Shown here in pieces: positions 8,246 through 17,323 of a DNA stretch of 64,000 nt. Both the position numbers and the translations under genes were made by a program. Position 1 is the first letter of the stretch; each line of letters opens with the position of its first letter. The notes beneath the pieces were generated by a model, which ran no database searches, had not been told where the DNA came from, and was given only the letters and a program-made list of their open reading frames with translations. This DNA is from Ruegeria atlantica (GTDB lineage Bacteria > Pseudomonadota > Alphaproteobacteria > Rhodobacterales > Rhodobacteraceae): positions 930,001-994,000 of the forward strand of contig NZ_WQBE01000001.1 of the NCBI RefSeq assembly GCF_013032005.1, written 5' to 3'.

Positions 8246-11200
8246 TCACCCGACTGTCACTTGGGCGAATAGTCCCGGCCCGTAGCTGGCTGAAACCTGT
8301 GCAATGTGGAATTCATAAGGCCCGTTGATCCCATCGTCTGCTTTCATTGCTGACGTGTAGGTCCAGTTTGGAACGCTCACGATCTGTTCCCGTACCAGGG
8401 TCCCGTTGGTTCGTATTTGCAGAAGGTAGGATTCGCTTTCCTCGGCCAGCGGAACCTCGATCCCCGCCCAATCGTCCCCATCCAGCCGGGTTCGACGTAT
8501 CCACGACAGTTGATCACCTCCGACTGTTCCCATCGCCTTCAGATGCACGGGTGCGTATGGGCGCAACCCGTTGCTGTCGAACGCCTCGACAAGATGTACA
8601 TAGGACGGGTCATCATACCCGCGCGTTGCCGGACCAATGCGGTAGTGCTTGCTCACGCGCCGCTCGGACCGCAACAAGCCGGTTTGGTAAACACGCTGAT
8701 CCAACAGGACGAACATCGACCCATCGGGCCAGACATCGGGAATGATCGCATCGGTCCCAAGCTGACCGCGCAAGCGACCGGACAATGTATAGATGCCCGT
8801 TTCTTGCAGCGTGGCGTCGGCGAATTGGAACAGCTCCCAATTGCCGGGTGTTCCATCACCAATCGCGGCCAGATTGGCCCCGTTCAGCAACGCATCCCGA
8901 GGACGCGATTCAAGCAGGCCATCAACCAGATTAACGCGCAGCGGCATTCCTTCATCCCAAACACCGGCGCTTGCCCGTCTCAGCGGGGTTTCGGTAAATC
9001 CAATTACCGCTTGCCCCGAGATCACTTCTTGCAGCGCATAATCTTCGTCGCTGGTCGCTGAAAAGACTGCAACGCCACCGGGCCAAGGATTGGCCGACGT
9101 GGCAAGGTATGGGGCATGTGGGGCTTCGGACCCGGTCAGCAACGGCAAATCCAGGAACACAGGCAAAACAGGAACCGTTGCCACAAAGGGTTTGATCGAA
9201 ACTTGATCGTCAGGCAGATCAGATGGCGCATAGACGCCGGGTTCGATGCGCACTGCCTCGGCCAGTTGCAGATCCGCCTGCTCTAGCCGGTCGATGCGAT
9301 AGCGCGCACTCTGCCCGTCTTTGGTCAGGCTCACGACGTCACCCGCCCCCAGATGCAACATCGACGGCGGCAATGCAAAGCGCGCTGTCTCGCGTGAGAC
9401 CCGCGCCTCGCTTAGCCAGCGTTCAGCGGTTTGGCGGCCTTCGGCGCGTGTCAGCGATAGAGGCATCTCGTTCACGGCCACCGAATGCGTTCGAGTGTCC
9501 GGCAAGATGGCCTCTTCAGACACTACATCATGATCGGCGTCCGATTGTACAAAGCGCAACCGAACGCGGCCTGTCATTTCGGCCTCGGCTTCTCTGCGAT
9601 ATTCCACGCGGCCTTCGATATCAGAGCTGTCTGCCAGATCGTCTGTATCCAATCCGACCACTTTCAGACCGTCGCGCATCTGAAACAGCAGCACACCATC
9701 CCGTTCAATCGCATCAAACCCATAACGCAGCATCAAGGGCTGCAATGCCGCGCGCGCGCTGGAGACATCTTGAACCAGATAGCCCCGTACGACGCCCTCC
9801 AGACGCGATACGTCGATATCCTTTACTCCGGCACCGTAGCAGATTTCAGTGACCACGGAGGCCAGAGTCCGCGTGCCTGACCGTCCATTCAACCAATGAC
9901 CTCGGGGATAGTTCGCCCCGTCGCTCCACTGGCTTCGCAGGTTCGGAAACGTTGGAAACGGACGCGCATCCCATGCCCAAACATAGGCGTTCGCCATATC
10001 AACCATGTGACCATCATATTGATCCGAAAGCGGGTTGATTGCCGGATCAGACCAGTAGCCATACATCGCTTTCAAGTACTGCACCTGCATGAAATCATCG
10101 CGCCGACCGGAAGAGTATTTCGGCAAGCTGGATTCCGAGGATTTCGGGTCAAGAAACTTGTTCGGCTGATTGGTTCCTTTGTCGATGGCCGCGCAACCCA
10201 GTTCCGTAAACCAGATAGGTTTTGAGCCAGGCACCCAATCGGTCGGGTTCGATTGACGCACACCGCCAATGCGTTCGTGATGCCGGTTCGACCACCAATT
10301 GCGAAGGTCTTTGTAACGCCAGACCCATGCCTCATCATGCTCCTCATCCGTGATCGGCGTTCTTATCTGGGCTTCGGCCTCTTCCGGCGAGGCATAATAC
10401 CAGTCATAGCCTTCTCCGCCTTCGATATTGCCTCGAAGGTAGTCGAGGTCATAGATCGCGTCTGTGCCGGCCTTCAGATCCACGTGATCCTCGCCATCCC
10501 GCCAATCCGACAGAGGCATGTAATTGTCGATGCCGACGAAATCGATGTTTTCATCTGCCCACAGTGGATCAAGGTGAAAATAACGGTCCCCGGGTCCGTC
10601 ATTCGGCTGATAGCCGAAATACTCGCTCCAATCCGATGCGTACCCGATTTTTGTGCCTGGTCCCAAGATTTCGCGCACTTCGGCGGCCAAGGCTTGCATT
10701 TGGGAAACGGCTGGAAAGCCGGTCAGACCTCGGATTTGGGTCAGCCCGCGCATTTCGGAACCGATGCAAAAAGACTCCACCCCTCCAGCAGCTTTACACA
10801 ATGCCGCATAATGCAGAATGAAGCGGCGCAAACCCCATTCCTGAGGGCCGCTATAGGTCACTTCGCCATCGCCAACGGCAAAGTCACTGGCGCGTGCGTG
10901 TCCAAAGAACGCGGCCACCTGCGCGTCGGCCGTTGCCGTTTTATCCGGTGATCCTTTTCTACCGGGCGCGGTGCTAAGTGTGATGCGCCCCCGCCAAGGC
11001 AAATGCGGCTGGTTGGCTGCATCCGACCACGGGTCTGGCAAACCGTTGCCTTGCAATTGATCCATCAGGATAAACGGATAAAACATAACCCGTTTGCCAA
11101 TACTTTTCATATGCCGGATTGCCTGAACTACGGATTGATCCGCAGGGGTTGCGCCATAGACGGGGCGGTCATTTTCGTACCGGACAGCTTGGGCGGTCTG

Positions 11201-12211
11201 TCGGGTCACACCTGCCACGCGCCAGGGCATGTTCTTGCCTTCGATGTCTTTGCGCAAAACCTTGGGCTGAATTTGACATTGCCCGCACCGCAAGTCATCG
11301 CCAAACCACGACACGACCAAAGAGGCCGCCTCGCAGGAAGGCAACTCACGTTGCAGCGCCCGGGTTGAGGTCAACAGGTCCGGCCTCCCCGAGGCAGAGT
11401 TGACATTCGCCGCCCAGCTTTGCCCACGCCCTTTTGTGTAATTGATCTGTTCGCTGGCCAGCGCATATTCACCGGTGCCCGGCATCAGGGCAACGCCCCG
11501 GATGGTCTTGAACAGGGCATCCGGCGTATCCGGCAATCCCGGCTGTTCCTGACGTACGACTTCGAATGAAAATTGCGGCACCCTGTTTCCAAACGGCGCC
11601 AGTTGCAAACCTTCGATCACAACATAAGCCGTACCACGATAGGCCGGAACGTTGCCCGCGCCCTCAATGGCTTCGATCAGAGGGTCCGGCAATTGATGGT
11701 CGTTCCCCCGATAGATACGCATGTTCAGGGTTGAGAGCTCCAGTTCCTCTCCATCAGCCCAAATGCGCGGGACGTCCGAAATTTGCCCCGCCCCTACCGC
11801 AATGGCCAGAGAAATCGAATAGCTGTAGCTGTGCGTGGTTGTTGTGACCTCGGGCGATTTCGGAGATCCCTTGCCACCTCCGCCACCCTGCGAGGTTGTG
11901 CTTGTGCTTTTGGTTTCTAGAAAATCCGACGCCCAGATAACCTGACCACCCACCCGCATACGCCCGAAAACCGTAGCGACCGGAGAACCCTCTCCGGATT
12001 CGGTCAGGCGGAAACGGTCCAAGCGCCCGGTCTCGACCACTTCGCTGCCGCCGCCCATGACCGACTGGCTCATTAACCGCTGGTCGATGACCCGGCCCAG
12101 CGTTGCCCCAATGGCGCGGCCGATCACCGCGGTCGACAGCCCCGCAACAGTGCCGCCAATCGCTCCGCCGACCGCGGCTCCTGCTGCAGACAGAATTATT
12201 GTAGCCATCAC
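8246..12211 (-). CDS. GTA tail fiber/host-specificity protein (gp15, glycoside-hydrolase TIM-barrel-like)
   Basis: 1321-residue protein, the largest GTA component; in the Rhodobacter capsulatus GTA this position is gp15, the megatron at the tail tip. A Gly/Ala-rich hydrophobic N-terminus (about 1-45: ILSAAGAAVGGAIGGTVAGL) resembles the segment such tail-tip proteins use to engage the envelope. The middle (about 420-760) has the TIM-barrel-like glycosidase region (FVGIDNYMPLSDWRDG, WFTELGCAAIDKGTNQP). The C-terminal third is a phage-tail module with beta-rich repeats. Its start overlaps the peptidase stop by 4 bases (ATGA). Intact, no frameshift seen. Probable function: penetration of or adsorption to recipient cells. 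Confidence 0.93.
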   Translation of the reverse strand: MMATIILSAAGAAVGGAIGGTVAGLSTAVIGRAIGATLGRVIDQRLMSQSVMGGGSEVVETGRLDRFRLTESGEGSPVATVFGRMRVGGQVIWASDFLETKSTSTTSQGGGGGKGSPKSPEVTTTTHSYSYSISLAIAVGAGQISDVPRIWADGEELELSTLNMRIYRGNDHQLPDPLIEAIEGAGNVPAYRGTAYVVIEGLQLAPFGNRVPQFSFEVVRQEQPGLPDTPDALFKTIRGVALMPGTGEYALASEQINYTKGRGQSWAANVNSASGRPDLLTSTRALQRELPSCEAASLVVSWFGDDLRCGQCQIQPKVLRKDIEGKNMPWRVAGVTRQTAQAVRYENDRPVYGATPADQSVVQAIRHMKSIGKRVMFYPFILMDQLQGNGLPDPWSDAANQPHLPWRGRITLSTAPGRKGSPDKTATADAQVAAFFGHARASDFAVGDGEVTYSGPQEWGLRRFILHYAALCKAAGGVESFCIGSEMRGLTQIRGLTGFPAVSQMQALAAEVREILGPGTKIGYASDWSEYFGYQPNDGPGDRYFHLDPLWADENIDFVGIDNYMPLSDWRDGEDHVDLKAGTDAIYDLDYLRGNIEGGEGYDWYYASPEEAEAQIRTPITDEEHDEAWVWRYKDLRNWWSNRHHERIGGVRQSNPTDWVPGSKPIWFTELGCAAIDKGTNQPNKFLDPKSSESSLPKYSSGRRDDFMQVQYLKAMYGYWSDPAINPLSDQYDGHMVDMANAYVWAWDARPFPTFPNLRSQWSDGANYPRGHWLNGRSGTRTLASVVTEICYGAGVKDIDVSRLEGVVRGYLVQDVSSARAALQPLMLRYGFDAIERDGVLLFQMRDGLKVVGLDTDDLADSSDIEGRVEYRREAEAEMTGRVRLRFVQSDADHDVVSEEAILPDTRTHSVAVNEMPLSLTRAEGRQTAERWLSEARVSRETARFALPPSMLHLGAGDVVSLTKDGQSARYRIDRLEQADLQLAEAVRIEPGVYAPSDLPDDQVSIKPFVATVPVLPVFLDLPLLTGSEAPHAPYLATSANPWPGGVAVFSATSDEDYALQEVISGQAVIGFTETPLRRASAGVWDEGMPLRVNLVDGLLESRPRDALLNGANLAAIGDGTPGNWELFQFADATLQETGIYTLSGRLRGQLGTDAIIPDVWPDGSMFVLLDQRVYQTGLLRSERRVSKHYRIGPATRGYDDPSYVHLVEAFDSNGLRPYAPVHLKAMGTVGGDQLSWIRRTRLDGDDWAGIEVPLAEESESYLLQIRTNGTLVREQIVSVPNWTYTSAMKADDGINGPYEFHIAQVSASYGPGLFAQVTVG

Positions 12212-12654
12212 ACATCCTCCAGCGGGAATTCAAAACAGGCGACCACCCGGCGGCGCCAGGGATCACTCAGCGTGTTTTCGACGACGCCGTAGCCGGAATA
12301 GGCGTGAATAAACCGCAGCGCGGGTGCGGTTTCGCTGACGATACCTACATGCTTGGCAACACGCCCATCGCGCATACGGAACAACAAAACATCGCCCGCC
12401 TTCGCAGAACTGGGGTTCTTTTCGATCAGGTGACGGCGGGCCGCTGCCCACATGCGCTCTTCGCCCTGCGGCTCAGACCAGTCCATGCTATAGCTCGGCA
12501 CCGTTTCGGGTTCGTACCCCAGCAGCGCGCGCCACACACCACGCAAAAGGCCCAGACAATCCGTACCCACCCCTTTGACCGAAGCCTGATGCACGTAAGG
12601 CGTTCCCAACCAGCCCCGCACCTCGTCGACAATATCCTGCCTATGGCCGCTCAT
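12208..12654 (-). CDS. GTA NlpC/P60 peptidase (gp14)
   Basis: 148 residues forming a single NlpC/P60 cysteine-peptidase domain with catalytic C33 (KGVGTDCLGLLRG), H102 (AKHVGIVSE) and a third polar residue at H117 (FIHAYSGYG). In GTAs this cell-wall peptidase sits at the tail tip and is thought to cut peptidoglycan cross-links of the recipient. It overlaps the next gene by 4 bases and the previous one (gp13) by 4 bases (12651-12654), so all three are translationally coupled. Length and catalytic residues are complete. Confidence 0.94.
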   Translation of the reverse strand: MSGHRQDIVDEVRGWLGTPYVHQASVKGVGTDCLGLLRGVWRALLGYEPETVPSYSMDWSEPQGEERMWAAARRHLIEKNPSSAKAGDVLLFRMRDGRVAKHVGIVSETAPALRFIHAYSGYGVVENTLSDPWRRRVVACFEFPLEDV

Positions 12655-13538
12655 CGTCTGCTTCCCCCAGTGTTGGGATTGCCTTGCTTGGGCACCGCCA
12701 TTACCCAGTCTTCACCGGGCAGGTCAGGAAACCCCTGAAAGTTGATGATGTTATTGAATTTTTTCCGGCAGGTGTGCATACTTTTGTTGCACCCTGCTGT
12801 CAGCTTTACCCGGTCCCCGACGGCCAGGCCGCCGCTGATCCCGGACCAAAGCGTAACATTGCGCCCACCTACGATCCGGTCGTCCTGTTTGATTGCGGCC
12901 CACAACCCGGTTGCCCGCCCGGACAAAACATCTAATCTGCCCCGCCTGAACCAGACTTCATCCGGTGCTTCTGCCCCTTTCAATTGCAGGACAGTGCCGG
13001 CAATCAAAGCGACCACTTCAGCCTCGGCCTGATACCCTGGCGCGCCGAGATTGAACTTGCAATCACCGTCCCCCAGAACTGCCGTACAAGGTTTCTGGTA
13101 AACCCTGCCCATCGGTCGGTTGAGCAGATCAGTCAAACCGCGCAATTCGGCGTGAAATGCACCACCTGCGCGGCGCATCTCACCGATCGAGCCTTTGAAT
13201 TGCAGAAAACGCTGTTCAGGCCTGGCCCAGTTGACCAGCCACGCCCGGACCTGAGCATTGTCGAACCGACCCGCTTCGATGTCTTCTTCTGTGACCGCAG
13301 CATCGGACAAGGCCCCCATGGCCTCAGAGTTGTCGACGGACAGTCCGGTGGCTTGTTCGATAGCCGTGGCCGTCAGGCCCGTGCTGGCCTTGAAGGTCAT
13401 CCCGTCAAAGCTCAGTTCCATGTCATGATCGGTGAAACCGTATTCCTGCCCGTCCTCACGCCGGATCGCCCAGCATCGGCAGGTTGTGGTCAACCCTGTT
13501 TGCAGATGGGTGTGCAACCCTTGCTTATCACCGCTCAT
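12651..13538 (-). CDS. GTA tail hub protein (gp13, DUF2163)
   Basis: 295 residues. The start region (MSGDKQGLHTHLQTGLTTTC) and the motif DGMTFKASTGLTATAIEQAT, together with the C-terminal Cys-bearing segment (KLTAGCNKSMHTCRKKFNN, then FQGFPDLPGED), are typical of the DUF2163 / phage BR0599 family. In the Rhodobacter GTA structure the protein at this position forms part of the baseplate hub. The conserved Cys residues may bind a metal or cofactor, as suggested for the homologue. Its start shares a base with the stop of gp12 (13538). No abnormality. Confidence 0.92.
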   Translation of the reverse strand: MSGDKQGLHTHLQTGLTTTCRCWAIRREDGQEYGFTDHDMELSFDGMTFKASTGLTATAIEQATGLSVDNSEAMGALSDAAVTEEDIEAGRFDNAQVRAWLVNWARPEQRFLQFKGSIGEMRRAGGAFHAELRGLTDLLNRPMGRVYQKPCTAVLGDGDCKFNLGAPGYQAEAEVVALIAGTVLQLKGAEAPDEVWFRRGRLDVLSGRATGLWAAIKQDDRIVGGRNVTLWSGISGGLAVGDRVKLTAGCNKSMHTCRKKFNNIINFQGFPDLPGEDWVMAVPKQGNPNTGGSRR

Positions 13539-14170
13539 CAGACACGTACCTCGACCACTGGAACGTTGGGTACGTCGCCCGCTTGAAAACTAGCGACACT
13601 GGTCTGAATCTTGTCGGTGTCAAAACGAACCGGGACGTCAAACTCAAACCCGGCGGTGACTTCCACCTCTTCAGGCGGCGGCGCAGTAAACGTGATCAGA
13701 CCGCTGTTTAGATCCACTTCAAAATCTACGCCTTCGCGCATTTGATCCTGTTCCAAACCGATCCGCACGGTACCCAAAACCGGTTTGACGATTGGGCGGA
13801 CATAGCTGAACCCGCCCGAGCTGTAGGTTTTGACCAGCTGAAACTCGGTGCTTGTACCGTCACCACGAGCAATGACCTGATCATCCATTGCCACGTCTGC
13901 TGTCGCAGCCCCGGACTTGTAATCCGACCAGTCTTTCCAACGAAAACCGAACATCTGCCCCTGACGGGCTTCGAAAAACGAAACCAGCGTCTCGATATCG
14001 TCCAATGATCGCATTCCCAGCCCGGCGTCATAGCGGCGACGGGAATGCGCCCAGGGTGTGTTGCGTTCTTCGAACCCGTTGGCCAGCGTCACGATATCTG
14101 TGCGCCGCTCGGGGCCGCCGACCGAACCAAAGCTCAGGCTGGCGGGAAATCTTACCTCGTGGAAATTCAT
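13538..14170 (-). CDS. GTA distal tail protein (gp12, DUF2460)
   Basis: 210 residues of the DUF2460 family (MNFHEVRFPASLSFGSVGGP; TLANGFEERNTPWAHSRRRY; FFEARQGQMFGFRWKDWSDY), found as the gene before the hub in Rhodobacterales GTAs and in related siphophages. It is a structural protein linking tail tube and baseplate. The ATG at 14170 has GGGAG upstream. It shares one base with gp13 and lies 16 bases after the tape-measure gene. The sequence is complete and close to the expected length. Confidence 0.93.
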   Translation of the reverse strand: MNFHEVRFPASLSFGSVGGPERRTDIVTLANGFEERNTPWAHSRRRYDAGLGMRSLDDIETLVSFFEARQGQMFGFRWKDWSDYKSGAATADVAMDDQVIARGDGTSTEFQLVKTYSSGGFSYVRPIVKPVLGTVRIGLEQDQMREGVDFEVDLNSGLITFTAPPPEEVEVTAGFEFDVPVRFDTDKIQTSVASFQAGDVPNVPVVEVRV

Positions 14171-14186
14171 GAGCTGCTCCCTCGTG

Positions 14187-14852
14187 TTACCTGTTGCGAT
14201 TGCCGCGACCCAAGGCGCGGCTCATCTGAGCGGCGATCTGACCCTGACTGCGTCTGAACCCCTGCACGTCCGGCGTTGTGATATTCATCACCACGTTCAC
14301 TGCGCGCCCTCCGCCGGATGTCCGCACGCCCAACTTGCCATCTGGCCCGCGCGCCAGAGGCATGATCGCCTCGGGGCCGGCCTCGCCCATCAGTCCGGTG
14401 CTACCCCGCATCGGAAATGTCGTTGGGCTGCTGACCACACCGCCATTGGCAAAGGGCATCACCCGGCCCTGCGAAAAGCTGCCGCCATTGGCAAAGGGCA
14501 AAATTCCCTGCACCAGACCACCAACCGTATTGGCCAGCATGCCGCCAAAGTGATCGGTCACAGGCTTGATCGCCGCCGAATAGGCCGTGCGGATCATCGA
14601 GTTCTTCAGCACATCCAGCGCATCCGACAGGTTCATGCCGTCCAGCACCACGCCGTCAAATGCCTTGCGCAAACCGCCGGACATGCCGCGCTCCAACGTG
14701 GCGACGTCCTTGCCGGTTTCTTCAAAGGCTGCGCTGATCCGCTTCATCTGATTGTCGAATGCCGCAGCCATCGACGCCGCATCCCCCAACGAGTCGCCCA
14801 GCGCCTCACCCCGTTCCTGCAGGTCATCCAACCCGTCACGATCCGTCATCAC
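14187..14852 (-). CDS. GTA tail tape measure protein (gp11)
   Basis: 221 residues, far shorter than phage tape measures but normal for GTAs, whose tails are short. The N-terminal half is helical. The C-terminal half carries the Gly-rich signature seen in GTA/phage tape measures: PFANGG twice (about 13-15 residues apart), then GSTGLMGEAGPEAIMPLARG. It sets tail length during assembly. The ATG at 14852 lies inside the end of gp10.1 (17-base overlap). The two PFANGG units are encoded by identical 19-base DNA stretches (14440-14458 and 14482-14500). Confidence 0.92.
   Translation of the reverse strand: MMTDRDGLDDLQERGEALGDSLGDAASMAAAFDNQMKRISAAFEETGKDVATLERGMSGGLRKAFDGVVLDGMNLSDALDVLKNSMIRTAYSAAIKPVTDHFGGMLANTVGGLVQGILPFANGGSFSQGRVMPFANGGVVSSPTTFPMRGSTGLMGEAGPEAIMPLARGPDGKLGVRTSGGGRAVNVVMNITTPDVQGFRRSQGQIAAQMSRALGRGNRNR
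14440..14500. repeat. Two identical 19-base repeats inside the tape-measure gene
   Basis: CCGCCATTGGCAAAGGGCA occurs at 14440-14458 and 14482-14500, 42 bases (14 codons) apart and in frame. On the minus strand both encode PFANGG. This is a coding duplication of a tape-measure motif and not a mobile element; in-frame units like this could expand or contract. Confidence 0.85.
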
Positions 14853-15045
14853 GCTCTCCTTGTTGCTTGTCCGGATAGGCCGCCAGCAAAGCGTCCAACC
14901 CCGCCCGGTTCATCGCTGGCATCCCGGCCCCTTGCCCCAACATCAGTCGCAATTCAGCCGGTGTCAGACGCCAGAACTGATCCGGCGTCAGGCGCAGGCC
15001 GACGAAACCGGCCCGCATAAGGGCGGGCCAGTCGAACCCGCTCAT
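14836..15045 (-). CDS. GTA small tail assembly protein (gp10.1)
   Basis: 69 residues. The sequence DWPALMRAGFVGLRLTPDQF, then WRLTPAELRLMLGQ, is typical of the short protein encoded between gp10 and the tape measure in Rhodobacterales GTAs (TIGR02216-type), comparable in position to the tail-assembly chaperone partner of siphophages. Its ATG overlaps the gp10 stop by 4 bases, and its end overlaps the tape-measure start by 17 bases, so it is translationally coupled on both sides. The chaperone role is inferred from gene order. Confidence 0.88.
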   Translation of the reverse strand: MSGFDWPALMRAGFVGLRLTPDQFWRLTPAELRLMLGQGAGMPAMNRAGLDALLAAYPDKQQGERDDGS

Positions 15046-15362
15046 GCGCCACCCGGTACCATGAAGGCCCGTGCCAGCAGTTCAGCCGCAGCCTTGGCGC
15101 CAGCCATCGGCCCGCCATCGATCTCGGCCCGCAGCAGATCCGATCGGGCGACATCGGCGCCCCCGCCTCTCAGCCCGGCCACGATCAATGCCAGCACATC
15201 TCCGCTGGAATAGGTCCCGCCTTCGAATCGCTGAACCAGTTCCACCAAAGACCCGGTGCCCAGCTGTTGTTCCAATTCCGCCAAAGCACCCAGCGTCAGC
15301 TTGAGCACCCGCCGTTCTCCATCGATGGTCAATGCCACCTCGCCCGTCCACGGATTGGCCAT
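15042..15362 (-). CDS. GTA tail assembly protein (gp10)
   Basis: 106 residues starting MANPWTGEVALTIDGERRVL, a short GTA-family tail protein (gene transfer agent family, DUF3356-like: LTLGALAELEQQLG; DVLALIVAGLRGGG). It is positioned after the major tail protein, where siphophages encode the first tail assembly chaperone. The gap to gp9 upstream is 4 bases, and its stop overlaps the gp10.1 start. No signal or membrane segment. The family is recognised by both sequence and position; the chaperone role is inference. Confidence 0.88.
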   Translation of the reverse strand: MANPWTGEVALTIDGERRVLKLTLGALAELEQQLGTGSLVELVQRFEGGTYSSGDVLALIVAGLRGGGADVARSDLLRAEIDGGPMAGAKAAAELLARAFMVPGGA

Positions 15363-15366
15363 AGGA

Positions 15367-15780
15367 TTACAGTGCCGTGAAGGCCAAAGCGCCGGCGCTG
15401 GCCAGGCTCATCTCATAAGTCGCCTCGCCATTGTGCGACCCCGCATATTCGATGCCGGTGACTTGAAACGCGCCTTCAACGATGCCGAAATCGGGAATGA
15501 TCACCTGAAAGTTCGGTGTCTCACCGTCAAAAAACAGCTGTCGTGCGCGTTCGTCGGTGCCTGCATCCTTGAATACGCCCGAACCCGAGATCGCAGCGGA
15601 CTTCACCCCGGCCCCCGACAACAGCTCGCGCCAACCACCCTGACTTTCCAGGCTGGTGACATCCACACTTTCCGCGTTGAAACTGACCCGCGTGGCCCGC
15701 AGCCCCGCGATGGTCTCGAACAGGCCCGAGCCGTTCATATCCACTTTGACCAACAGGTCTTTTCCGTTCTGGGCAGCCAT
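15367..15780 (-). CDS. GTA major tail tube protein (gp9)
   Basis: 137 residues from the ATG at 15780; the frame is open to 15894, but MAAQNGKDLLVKVDMNGSGL is the conserved family N-terminus and GGAGAGAAC stands just before it. It belongs to the TP901-1-like major tail protein family (FETIAGLRATRVSFNAESVDVTS; GSGVFKDAGTDERARQLFFDGE). It polymerises into the GTA tail tube. It lies 20 bases after gp8 and 4 bases before gp10. Complete. Confidence 0.93.
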   Translation of the reverse strand: MAAQNGKDLLVKVDMNGSGLFETIAGLRATRVSFNAESVDVTSLESQGGWRELLSGAGVKSAAISGSGVFKDAGTDERARQLFFDGETPNFQVIIPDFGIVEGAFQVTGIEYAGSHNGEATYEMSLASAGALAFTAL

Positions 15781-15800
15781 ATGTTCTCTCCGTTGATTGC

Positions 15801-16214
15801 TTAGTCGTCTTCCACGCGGGCGCGGAATCTCAGGTCGATCTGGCGGATGGCACCGCCGGTTCCCGTGCGGCGGGCCGAGGCGCGTTCGAACCACAGCCCC
15901 ACCAGTCGCCCGCGATTCAGGGTCAGTGCCGCGCCCTCAAGCGCGTCACACACCGCCCCCGCAAGGGCCTTGGCTGCGCCAAACCCGGCGGCCTCGGACA
16001 TCACCGACACCGTGAACCGATGCAGGGCACCAGCGCCTGATCGGTCCGAGGCATCCCGCACCTCTTCCGGGCCCAGCGTCACATAAGTCTGGGGTACCGC
16101 CCCTGCCGGCACCGCGTCATAGATCGCGCCGCCCGACAGTGTGCTGACCTGCGTATCGCCTGAAAGCTGCTGATACACCGCCGCCTGCAAGGCCACTGAA
16201 ACGCCATAGCTCAT
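15801..16214 (-). CDS. GTA tail terminator (gp8, DUF3168)
   Basis: 137 residues of the DUF3168 family: SYGVSVALQAAVYQQLSGDT, GGAIYDAVPAGAVPQTYVTLGPEE, then VRDASDRS and HRFTVSVMSEAAGF. In the GTA this is the protein that closes the tail tube at the head side. Its ATG overlaps the stop of gp7 by 4 bases. Length and motifs are as expected. The C-terminus (LRFRARVEDD) follows the family pattern. Confidence 0.92.
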   Translation of the reverse strand: MSYGVSVALQAAVYQQLSGDTQVSTLSGGAIYDAVPAGAVPQTYVTLGPEEVRDASDRSGAGALHRFTVSVMSEAAGFGAAKALAGAVCDALEGAALTLNRGRLVGLWFERASARRTGTGGAIRQIDLRFRARVEDD

Positions 16215-16549
16215 GCCGCCACCTCTTCGTCCGCGAAACAGGTCAAGTACTGGCCACGCGGGTCACGCTCGGCGACCGCGCGAATAACAAAACGGCGTAT
16301 GCCTTCGGCAAAACGCTGGTCCGGCGACGGGCGCATCAATGACCCCTCGGGCGCACCCCGCACAACGATGCGGTAACCCACGCGCGAAACTGGCACCCCG
16401 GCCACCTGACGCTCGGACCCGTTGCGTGCAGTGACTTCAGCCCAAACCGTACCCAACGAGGCCCATGTTTCGATGTACCCACCCGCGCCGTCGGCAGTTC
16501 GGACTGGCGCTTCGAGAACCAGCTTTCGGTTCAATCGCGGCGCCTTCAT
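16211..16549 (-). CDS. GTA head-tail stopper/adaptor (gp7)
   Basis: 112 residues from the ATG at 16549. That codon overlaps the stop of gp6 as ATGA, which decides the start over the longer open frame reaching 16621. The sequence is of the head-tail adaptor type: MKAPRLNRKLVLEAPVRTAD, GGYIETWASLGTVWAEVTAR, then the FVIRAVAERDPRGQYLTCFA end. In siphophage-like particles it sits between the connector and the tail. It is translationally coupled to both neighbours. Confidence 0.92.
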   Translation of the reverse strand: MKAPRLNRKLVLEAPVRTADGAGGYIETWASLGTVWAEVTARNGSERQVAGVPVSRVGYRIVVRGAPEGSLMRPSPDQRFAEGIRRFVIRAVAERDPRGQYLTCFADEEVAA

Positions 16550-17145
16550 TGCGTCACCCCTGCTCCAAAGCGCACGACGCGATAGCGTTGGATCAGGCTG
16601 GTTACGCCAAAGGGCATACAACCAGCACCCAAAGCAGTCTCGTCGCGGTATTCGTAGTAATGCGCGGCCAGCAACAAGACTGCCTGACCCAGATCAGCAG
16701 GTAGCCCACCCCAATCTGCCGACATCCCTGCAGCAAAGGTGATTTTCACCGAGCCGCCTGTCGCAATGTTCGGCAACATTGCGCCCTTTGGGCGCAGCCT
16801 GGGGCGCTGGCTGTCCTGTTCCAGCCGATAGGCATCGGGCGCGATTGTGCTTTCCAAACCCGCCGCATCGCGGATTGTCACCGCGCCCACAGTAACCACC
16901 GGGGTTACCGGCAACACCTCGCCTGCAGCATCGCGCCATTCGCTCAGGCTCCAAGAAAATTCGCGTTCAATCAGCACCTTGCCGGTGCGCGCCTCGATCG
17001 CAGCGATCGCCGCCCGCAGGAAACCGTTCAGCACCTCGTTCTGCACACTGCCCTCGGCAAAGCCCGTGCCCAGACGCAGATGCGCCTTGAACTGATCTAC
17101 CGGCAACGCCGCATCCGCGATGGCGGCTTCTTCGATCAACATCAT
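16546..17145 (-). CDS. GTA head-tail connector (gp6)
   Basis: 199 residues beginning MMLIEEAAIADAALPVDQFK, with HLRLGTGFAEG and the mid segment AAIAAIEARTGKVLIEREFSW, typical of the phage head-tail connector (TIGR02215 / gp6-like) family; the C-terminus has the helical LGQAVLLLAAHYYEYRDETA. It forms the ring under the portal. GGAG is 7 bases before the ATG. About 178 bases separate it from the capsid gene upstream (17146-17323), the longest gap between canonical GTA genes here, with no recognisable gene in it. Confidence 0.92.
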   Translation of the reverse strand: MMLIEEAAIADAALPVDQFKAHLRLGTGFAEGSVQNEVLNGFLRAAIAAIEARTGKVLIEREFSWSLSEWRDAAGEVLPVTPVVTVGAVTIRDAAGLESTIAPDAYRLEQDSQRPRLRPKGAMLPNIATGGSVKITFAAGMSADWGGLPADLGQAVLLLAAHYYEYRDETALGAGCMPFGVTSLIQRYRVVRFGAGVTQ

Positions 17146-17323
17146 CCATTAACTCCGCAATCTCGGCCCCCTCCGGGGGTCGTCACTTCAGGAAATTGGC
17201 AGGCACGCGCCGCCCCACGTTGCTCGGACGGAGGGGAGCAGCTAGACAACGCAGGGGATCTCACCCCGGCCCGTACCCGCCGCCCGAGGGGCCGGTTACA
17301 CTGCCCCCCGGATCCGCCACCGC